From positions 4,326-68,325 of the forward strand of contig CAJTQO010000018.1 of assembly GCA_910578405.1 (NCBI GenBank): DNA of 64,000 nucleotides. Reading direction: 5' to 3'. This stretch comes from an uncultured Lachnospiraceae bacterium (GTDB lineage: Bacteria; Bacillota; Clostridia; Lachnospirales; Lachnospiraceae). This document shows positions 59,178-64,000 of this stretch, one piece after another. The notes beneath the pieces are model-generated. The model did no database searches. It was not told the origin of the DNA and saw nothing but the letters and a program-made list of their open reading frames with translations. Each line of letters opens with the position of its first letter. Positions within the stretch are counted from its first letter, which is position 1. Position numbers and translations under genes: made by a program.

Positions 59178-60482
59178 TCAGGGGATATTTAAAATCAGCC
59201 GAAAGATAAAAACGCCATCCTCATTCTTAAAATCCGGTTCCCCGCCGTATCCTTTTGCCGCCTTCACCATGCTGGATACCCCAACGCCTCCGGTAAATTC
59301 CGGCTTCGGATAGCCGTTTCTCAGTTCCGTTTCCCATTTACATGTATTGCTGCAATAAATGACCAGTTTATTCTTTATCTTCTTCACCGTAAGCCTGATA
59401 AAGCATTCCCTCCCTGCATCCTGCTTCCTTGCCTCCAGGCATCCATAGATGGCATTTTCATATGCATTGGAAAGGATTGTTACCAGGTCAATGTCTAAAA
59501 TCGTACATTCCTTTTCCGCCTGGATATCCAGAAATACTTCCAGCCCCTCCCGTTCCGCTTTCCTTGTATAAGCGGCCAAGATATTACTGACAGCTATATT
59601 TTCGCAAATCACCGACGCCTGCCCCTCGTCCATGCGCTTTTCATATTCCCCCAAATATTCCAACAATTCCCCGTTCTGCCCTCTGCGGGCGTATTCTGCA
59701 ATTACCATATTATGGTGGCGCGCATCATGGCGGATACGCCTTCCAGCCTCCACCGATTCTTCCAAAAATTCCATCTGACGTTCCAACAGTCTGTGGTTCA
59801 TCTGCATCAACTGATTTTCCGTCCGGTACTCCGATTCCTTCCCAATATGTAAATACAGCCTGAAAACCATAAGCTGCAAAACGCCTGTCAGTAAAAAATT
59901 AGCCAAAATCCGCCAAAGCTTGGCCCTCATTTCTTCCTCATCCATTGGCCTTAACACAAACACAATGCCAAAACAAAGGCTGACAATCAAAACGGCAATA
60001 CTGAATCTGTCCAATTCGCTTTCCACATATACGCCAAACTCCTTGATGGAAGACCGCAGGAACCTGTGAATCAAATATCCCATCCCTGCAATCAGCAAAA
60101 GCCGCGCCATAATATCCGCCCATACATTTCCTCCAAAGAAACATTCGGAAATTTCAATCCCTCCAATTACAAAAACTCCCATCAGGTAAAAAGTGAATGC
60201 CAGTTTATAAAGCGTAAGGTATATATGCCCACCGCTGATAAAAAGAGAAACCACTGCAAAAATAAGAAAAAGGGTAAGTGGCGCAAGCCGGACAAAGCTT
60301 CTCCATTCCAGCGCGTACCATAAACAAACAGGCGGCAATTCCAGCGCAACCATACCGCCATAGATAAAGCATGTTTTCTTTCTTCCAAACCGCGGCTCGT
60401 CCATTAAGGAAAACAATAAAATGGTTCCAAACAGACTCAATACCAACCGGATTACCGCTATATATACAGGCCCACCTAACAT
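59178..60482 (-). CDS. AgrC-like GHKL sensor histidine kinase, copy 2
   Basis: About 434 residues: six to seven membrane helices (1-215), a coiled coil (RLLERQMEFLEESVEAGRR), an H-box RRIRHDARHHNMVI and a GHKL ATPase with ILSNAYENAIYGC (N box) and GGVGVSSMVKAA (G box). This is the AgrC plan, a receptor for peptide signals or similar. It is a close paralog of the upstream kinase at 60713-62044; about half the sequence pattern is shared (SFIRF/SFVRL, ETIYLTFYK/GHIYLTLYK). ATG 60482 follows AAAGGAG. No AgrB/AgrD genes are in the window. Confidence 0.93.
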   Translation of the reverse strand: MLGGPVYIAVIRLVLSLFGTILLFSLMDEPRFGRKKTCFIYGGMVALELPPVCLWYALEWRSFVRLAPLTLFLIFAVVSLFISGGHIYLTLYKLAFTFYLMGVFVIGGIEISECFFGGNVWADIMARLLLIAGMGYLIHRFLRSSIKEFGVYVESELDRFSIAVLIVSLCFGIVFVLRPMDEEEMRAKLWRILANFLLTGVLQLMVFRLYLHIGKESEYRTENQLMQMNHRLLERQMEFLEESVEAGRRIRHDARHHNMVIAEYARRGQNGELLEYLGEYEKRMDEGQASVICENIAVSNILAAYTRKAEREGLEVFLDIQAEKECTILDIDLVTILSNAYENAIYGCLEARKQDAGRECFIRLTVKKIKNKLVIYCSNTCKWETELRNGYPKPEFTGGVGVSSMVKAAKGYGGEPDFKNEDGVFIFRLILNIP

Positions 60483-60649
60483 TTTTACACGCTCCTTTGT
60501 TATTATCTTCAGTTCCTGAAGCATACCTTTTCACCTTTTGCCCGGCCCTTTCCTTTACGGCCTGCCGCCATCCGCCTTTGCCAAAAGACGCCGTCGCCAG
60601 TTACGGCCCTTTTTGTAAAAAGCCATAGCGCTTCTTTATACCATAATAA

Positions 60650-60703
60650 CAGAAAAAACTTTTTTTCAAAGTATTTCTGTATGCATTGCAGTTTTTTCGG
60701 CAT
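60650..60703. repeat. Leader repeat before kinase copy 2
   Basis: The intergenic segment before kinase 2 shares the order of AAAACTGCAATG, ATACAG, TTTGAAAAAAAG and a GTTATTATGG end with the segment at 62150-62205 before kinase 1. This indicates that the kinase gene was duplicated together with its leader. Confidence 0.6.
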
Positions 60704-60712
60704 CCTTTGTCC

Positions 60713-62044
60713 CTACGGCAATGCCTTCAAACCCTTGCCTCCTCTAACCCCTTCCTTGCCATCCGCCTGTCCCGGCACGTTTAAAAGCGTCCTGACAACA
60801 AACATGCCATTCTCAACCGCAAAATCCGTCTCTCCTTCGTAACGCGCCGCCGTCTTCACAATACTGGAAACCCCTCTCCCCCCTTCCGGCTCTTTGGGAA
60901 AATACGGCAGCGCAGCGCAGGTATTCCTGCACTGGATGACAATTTTATGCCCTTTTTGCGTCATACGAAGGTCAATCAGCCGCTGCGGGCCTGTACGAAG
61001 ACAGCTCTGAATGGCATTTTCCAAAATATTGGCAAGAATAGCCACCAAATCAATATCCCGGATTTCCAGCCTGTCCGCAATGGACACTTCCATGGTTACG
61101 CATATCCTTTCCTCCCTGGCATACCTGCTATACACAGACAGAATGCTGTTGACCGCCTTATTCCCACAAACCGGTTCCAGTTTCTTCTTTTCCGTTTCCT
61201 GGCCATACTGCTTGACATATTTTAAAAGTTCTTCCGTCTCCCCATCCCGGATATATTCCTCTATCAACCTGCAATGGTGACGGATATCATGGCGGAACCG
61301 GGAAGCCTCTTCCTCCGCCCCTCTCTCCAGTTCCAACTGACGACGCAGAAATCGCTCATTCATTTCCAACAACTGTTTCTCTTCCTGATAGCTATGCTCC
61401 TTACCAAGATGAATATATAAATGTAAGATTAAATATTGCATAACTCCCGCCATAAACAGAATAATCAAAAGCCGCACAATGTTCAGCGCTGAAAAGATAT
61501 GCACCGGAGGCCAATAGGCCACAAGAGCCGCCAGCAAGACCGAGCCTATCAGTAAAAATGCGCTGAACATGTCCATTTCCTTCCGGAAATAATCCACATT
61601 CTCCAAAAATATTTTCCTAAACTTTCTTATCATAAAAAACAAAATGATTGCAGCCACTATAAGCCGCACAGCAATGTCCACCCACAAATTCCCCTCAAAC
61701 CACCAGCGTGCGATATCAACACCGCAAAATACGCACAAGGCAAGAAAGTAAAAGCCAAGGGTTATTTTGTAAAAGGTCAGATATATCGTTTCACTGCTTA
61801 ACAGCCCACAGAAAATTCCAACGCTAAGCAAGGCCGACGGCCCGGAAAACCGGATAAAACTTTCCAAATCCACCAAATACCATATGCTGAACAGAACGCT
61901 TAGCCCTCCCCCCGCCGCTATATAGCACAAAACAGTCCTGCGCATGGGCAATCGGGGACAATCCAAAAGCAGGAATACCGACATCATCAGTATGGCTCCC
62001 ATCCCATTGCGAAGAAATGCTACCCAAAATGACCCACCCAACAT
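60713..62044 (-). CDS. AgrC-like GHKL sensor histidine kinase, copy 1
   Basis: A 443-residue kinase with six to seven membrane helices in residues 1-215, a cytoplasmic H-box RFRHDIRHHCRLIEE, an N-box ILANILENAIQSC and a G-box GRGVSSIVKTAA. It lies between the LytTR regulator and kinase copy 2. The paralogs probably signal to the one regulator or make a heteromeric receptor. The start at 62044 follows GGGAGGGAG. Signal unknown. Confidence 0.93.
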   Translation of the reverse strand: MLGGSFWVAFLRNGMGAILMMSVFLLLDCPRLPMRRTVLCYIAAGGGLSVLFSIWYLVDLESFIRFSGPSALLSVGIFCGLLSSETIYLTFYKITLGFYFLALCVFCGVDIARWWFEGNLWVDIAVRLIVAAIILFFMIRKFRKIFLENVDYFRKEMDMFSAFLLIGSVLLAALVAYWPPVHIFSALNIVRLLIILFMAGVMQYLILHLYIHLGKEHSYQEEKQLLEMNERFLRRQLELERGAEEEASRFRHDIRHHCRLIEEYIRDGETEELLKYVKQYGQETEKKKLEPVCGNKAVNSILSVYSRYAREERICVTMEVSIADRLEIRDIDLVAILANILENAIQSCLRTGPQRLIDLRMTQKGHKIVIQCRNTCAALPYFPKEPEGGRGVSSIVKTAARYEGETDFAVENGMFVVRTLLNVPGQADGKEGVRGGKGLKALP

Positions 62045-62149
62045 ACATACTCCCTCCCTGGCCGTCCGCCCTTATCAGACCGCAGATTCAAAATAACCAA
62101 CCGGGTTTCCCATCCTACTGGAAAACTTTCATAGCACTACCATAACAAA

Positions 62150-62205
62150 AAAAATTCTTTTTTTAAATAATTCCAGCATACATTGCAGCTTTTTAGGTAT
62201 ATTTT
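62150..62205. repeat. Leader repeat before kinase copy 1
   Basis: Counterpart of the segment at 60650-60703: TACATTGCAGCTTTTTA and the A/T-runs align with the other copy (plus-strand reading). Found about 105 bp before the kinase start. Confidence 0.6.
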
Positions 62206-62237
62206 GCTTATCCTCCTCCTTTGTGCCCCCTTATGCA

Positions 62238-62277
62238 TAAAAAAAGTGCAATTCCCTGAGATACCAAGGTTTTGCAC
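62238..62277 (-). terminator. Terminator after the LytTR regulator
   Basis: GTGCAA/TTGCAC arms (62246-62251 and 62272-62277) with an inner CCTTGG-like extension, and seven T residues on the minus strand (62239-62245). It separates the regulator from the kinase genes. Confidence 0.75.
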
Positions 62278-62338
62278 CGCTTGCTTTGCCGCCTATTCAG
62301 ATTTCCGTTCCTAACCGCAGAAAATGCCGCCTTATACG

Positions 62339-63067
62339 CTACATCCCTTCACAATAATATTTAAAATACAGTTCCCGAAGCGGCTGATAAGCCCCTCGCG
62401 GCAGATGAATCTGTTTTCCGGTATCTAAGCTCATCCCCTGGGCATTTAAACTGTCAATATGCTCCAGGTTCACTATATACGAAATCCCCACTTTCACAAA
62501 TTCCGGATAGGGGGAAAGCATCCTGAAAATCTCCGCCATTGTCATACGCAGCACCGCCTGGCTGTCATCCGTCAAATACAGGCGCTGATACCGTCCCTGC
62601 GCTTCACAATATACAATGTCCCTCAGCGCCACACGGCAGATTTTTCCCTCAATCCGCAGCAGCAGATAGCGCTTCTGCTCCTCTTCCATATGCTTCAAAA
62701 CTTTATCTAACACCGGAAAAAGTTCCCTCTCCGAAACCGGTTTTACCAAATACTGCACTGCATCCACCCGGTATGCCTCCAGCGCATGTGCCGTAGAGGT
62801 CGTAAGAAAAATAATCCGGCCGTCATTCCCCAGCGTCCGCAGCTCCTTCGCCACTGCAGTCCCCAGTTTTTCCGGAAAATAAATGTCCAGCAAAAGCAAA
62901 TCCGGCCAGTAATTCTTTTCCTTTACTGCCAGCAGCAAATCTTCCGCCCGTTCAAAACGCTCAATTACAAAACTGCATTTGGGGTTTCTATCCTGATAAA
63001 TATGCAGCAGTTTTTCTGTCTTATCCAATTCTTCCGTTTCGTCATCGCAGAGCGCTATCAAACACAT
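62339..63067 (-). CDS. LytTR-family response regulator (AgrA-like)
   Basis: A 242-residue regulator. The receiver part has ALCDDE, phosphoacceptor Asp in LLLLDIYFPEK, Thr in FLTTS and Lys in LVKPV. The C-terminal LytTR DNA-binding domain (145-240) has IVYCEAQGRYQRLYLTD, MAEIFRML, VKVGISYIVNLEHIDSL and IHLPRGAYQPLRE. It lies 5' of two GHKL kinases on the same strand, the usual partner. Regulator and kinases are separated by a terminator-like hairpin, so their levels may be uncoupled. The ATG at 63067 follows AAAGAGATGTGAAAA. Confidence 0.95.
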   Translation of the reverse strand: MCLIALCDDETEELDKTEKLLHIYQDRNPKCSFVIERFERAEDLLLAVKEKNYWPDLLLLDIYFPEKLGTAVAKELRTLGNDGRIIFLTTSTAHALEAYRVDAVQYLVKPVSERELFPVLDKVLKHMEEEQKRYLLLRIEGKICRVALRDIVYCEAQGRYQRLYLTDDSQAVLRMTMAEIFRMLSPYPEFVKVGISYIVNLEHIDSLNAQGMSLDTGKQIHLPRGAYQPLRELYFKYYCEGM

Positions 63068-63292
63068 TTTTCACATCTCTTTCTTTTTTGCTAAAAAATA
63101 ACTATGCCAGAAAACCATGCCGGCTCTCACCGCCAATACCGACTATTATATGGATTTTTCCCTATAAAGTCAACGCAAAACTCCAGATTCGACATGGACA
63201 GGCGCCCCTTTGCCCGGAATCTTCCTCCTATTTCCCGCTAAAACCAATGAACTCTGTCCGCTGCTTCTTAAAGAAAAGAGAACGGAAAAAGC

Positions 63293-63321
63293 TTTACAGC
63301 GCCATTCTTTTCGTATATAAT
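63293..63321 (+). promoter_or_regulatory. Sigma-A-type promoter of the thioredoxin-like gene
   Basis: TTTACA (63293-63298), 17-bp spacer, TATAAT (63316-63321) on the plus strand, 38 bp before the start at 63360. A second TATAAT-like hexamer follows at about 63336, without a matching -35. Confidence 0.75.
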
Positions 63322-63359
63322 GTTTTTACAATATTATATAATGGAGGTATAAGCCCAAT

Positions 63360-64000
63360 ATGAAGAAAAAACTTTTTGGTATATTAGCGGCGGCAGCGCT
63401 TATGCTAATAACGCCTACTATGCAGGTTTCCGCAGAAGAAGTGGCGGCAGGCACTGCAAACCTGAATTACACGTATGATAACATTGACGGAGGAAGCATA
63501 TCCACACAAAGCAATGGGAAACCCAAGATATTGGTTTTCTTCAAGGTTGGCTGCGGTAACTGCAAAAATACTTTGAGGGATATTTCCTCCAGTGAATGGA
63601 TCAAAAACGGGGATGTGGATGTTTGCGCTATTGAGTTTGCCGGAGCTTCCGTAGATGAAATTATTTCTTTCCGGGATACATACTGCCCGGAAGGTTACAT
63701 AGCATTCGGAACGTCTGACTCAGCGTTTACCGATACATTCCGTTATATGAGCCATTTAAGTTTGGGCAATTCTATCCAAACGCCTTTAATGATTATGGTA
63801 AATTCCAATAATGAAATACGTGGCTATACTTTTAGCCTTGTTTATGCCACTGAAATTGAAGAAACATATTTACCCCTTATAAAAGAAGATACCCAGGAGC
63901 CGGGCGATGCCGAAAACCCGGATGACTCCCAGGAGCCGGGAGACTCCGAAAACCCGGATGACTCCCAGGAGCCGGGAGACTCCGAAAACCCGGATGACTC
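63360..64000 (+). CDS. Secreted thioredoxin-like protein with acidic repeat tail (3' end beyond window)
   Basis: The visible 213 residues start with a signal peptide (MKKKLFGILAAAALMLITPTMQVSAEE, cleavage likely after VSA). A thioredoxin-like domain follows: KPKILVFFKVGCGNCKNTLRDI with a CGNC active site at about residues 65-68, SLGNSIQTPLMIMVN containing the cis-Pro-like TP. From about residue 178 it turns into a 12-residue repeat, QEPGDSENPDDS, whose DNA copies are near identical. It is probably cell-surface or extracellular, with redox or disulphide activity. GGAGG is 12 nt upstream. Confidence 0.85.
   Translation, partial: MKKKLFGILAAAALMLITPTMQVSAEEVAAGTANLNYTYDNIDGGSISTQSNGKPKILVFFKVGCGNCKNTLRDISSSEWIKNGDVDVCAIEFAGASVDEIISFRDTYCPEGYIAFGTSDSAFTDTFRYMSHLSLGNSIQTPLMIMVNSNNEIRGYTFSLVYATEIEETYLPLIKEDTQEPGDAENPDDSQEPGDSENPDDSQEPGDSENPDD

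Overview
The window looks like the chromosome of an anaerobic, spore-forming member of the Firmicutes, most likely a Lachnospiraceae-type Clostridia. The evidence is cotJ spore-coat genes, a GerA/SpoVAF-type germination protein, an oxygen-sensitive class III ribonucleotide reductase (nrdD/nrdG), AgrC/LytTR-type two-component genes, YtrA-type GntR/ABC modules and consistent GGAGG ribosome binding sites. Most genes lie on the minus strand. All functional calls come from reading protein motifs by eye; no database was searched.

Layout. 0-3 kb: a GntR regulator with an ABC ATPase cut by the window edge, a CYTH protein and an unknown charged protein. 3-14.4 kb (minus): malQ, a lipoprotein, a histidine kinase/response regulator pair, a heterodimeric ABC exporter, radA and a small unknown protein. 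14.4-18 kb: a lipid-anchored class D beta-lactamase, a cysteine hydrolase, a 37-bp tandem repeat and eno. 18.2-21.4 kb (plus): a FapA-like protein and an HD-GYP protein whose receiver domain has lost its phosphoacceptor Asp. 21.5-29 kb: a second GntR-ABC-permease module and a giant J-domain/TPR-like protein. 29-31 kb: gpmI. 31.1-38.8 kb: the cotJABC operon with a 6.5-kb element inside cotJC. 38.9-50 kb: a Sel1-repeat protein, DegV, a germination protein, dut, nrdG-nrdD with NrdR-like boxes, an aminotransferase, a HAD phosphatase and RNase H. 50-57.4 kb: a membrane MutS-like ATPase, an MBL hydrolase and a nucleoside-salvage cluster (PNP, cdd, amidohydrolase, NCS2 permease). 57.4-63 kb: an orphan DinJ-type antitoxin, an AAA ATPase, and two paralogous AgrC-like kinases with one LytTR regulator. 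At the right edge a secreted thioredoxin-like protein runs out of the window.

The main discovery candidate is the element at 32095-38625. It splits the spore-coat manganese-catalase gene cotJC at codon ~175. It carries a large serine recombinase next to its left end, a 54-aa protein that could be a directionality factor, and a response regulator-kinase-ABC-FtsX cargo of the peptide-antibiotic sensing/resistance type. A 14-bp direct repeat marks both ends. Inside the element, the two ends carry inverted arms matching at 18 of 22 positions, as expected for a serine-recombinase attP. Joining the repeats restores an in-frame 200-codon cotJC, and the operon terminator lies beyond the right end. 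This is the arrangement of skin-like elements that excise in the mother cell during sporulation.

Other notable points: a dispersed ~95-bp intergenic repeat with two clear copies; a recurring TTCCAGTTCCG-type leader motif (plus-strand reading) in front of several minus-strand genes; a hairpin that seems both to terminate dut and to mask the ribosome binding site of the germination gene; well-formed operators in front of both GntR genes; and a duplicated kinase-plus-leader unit.
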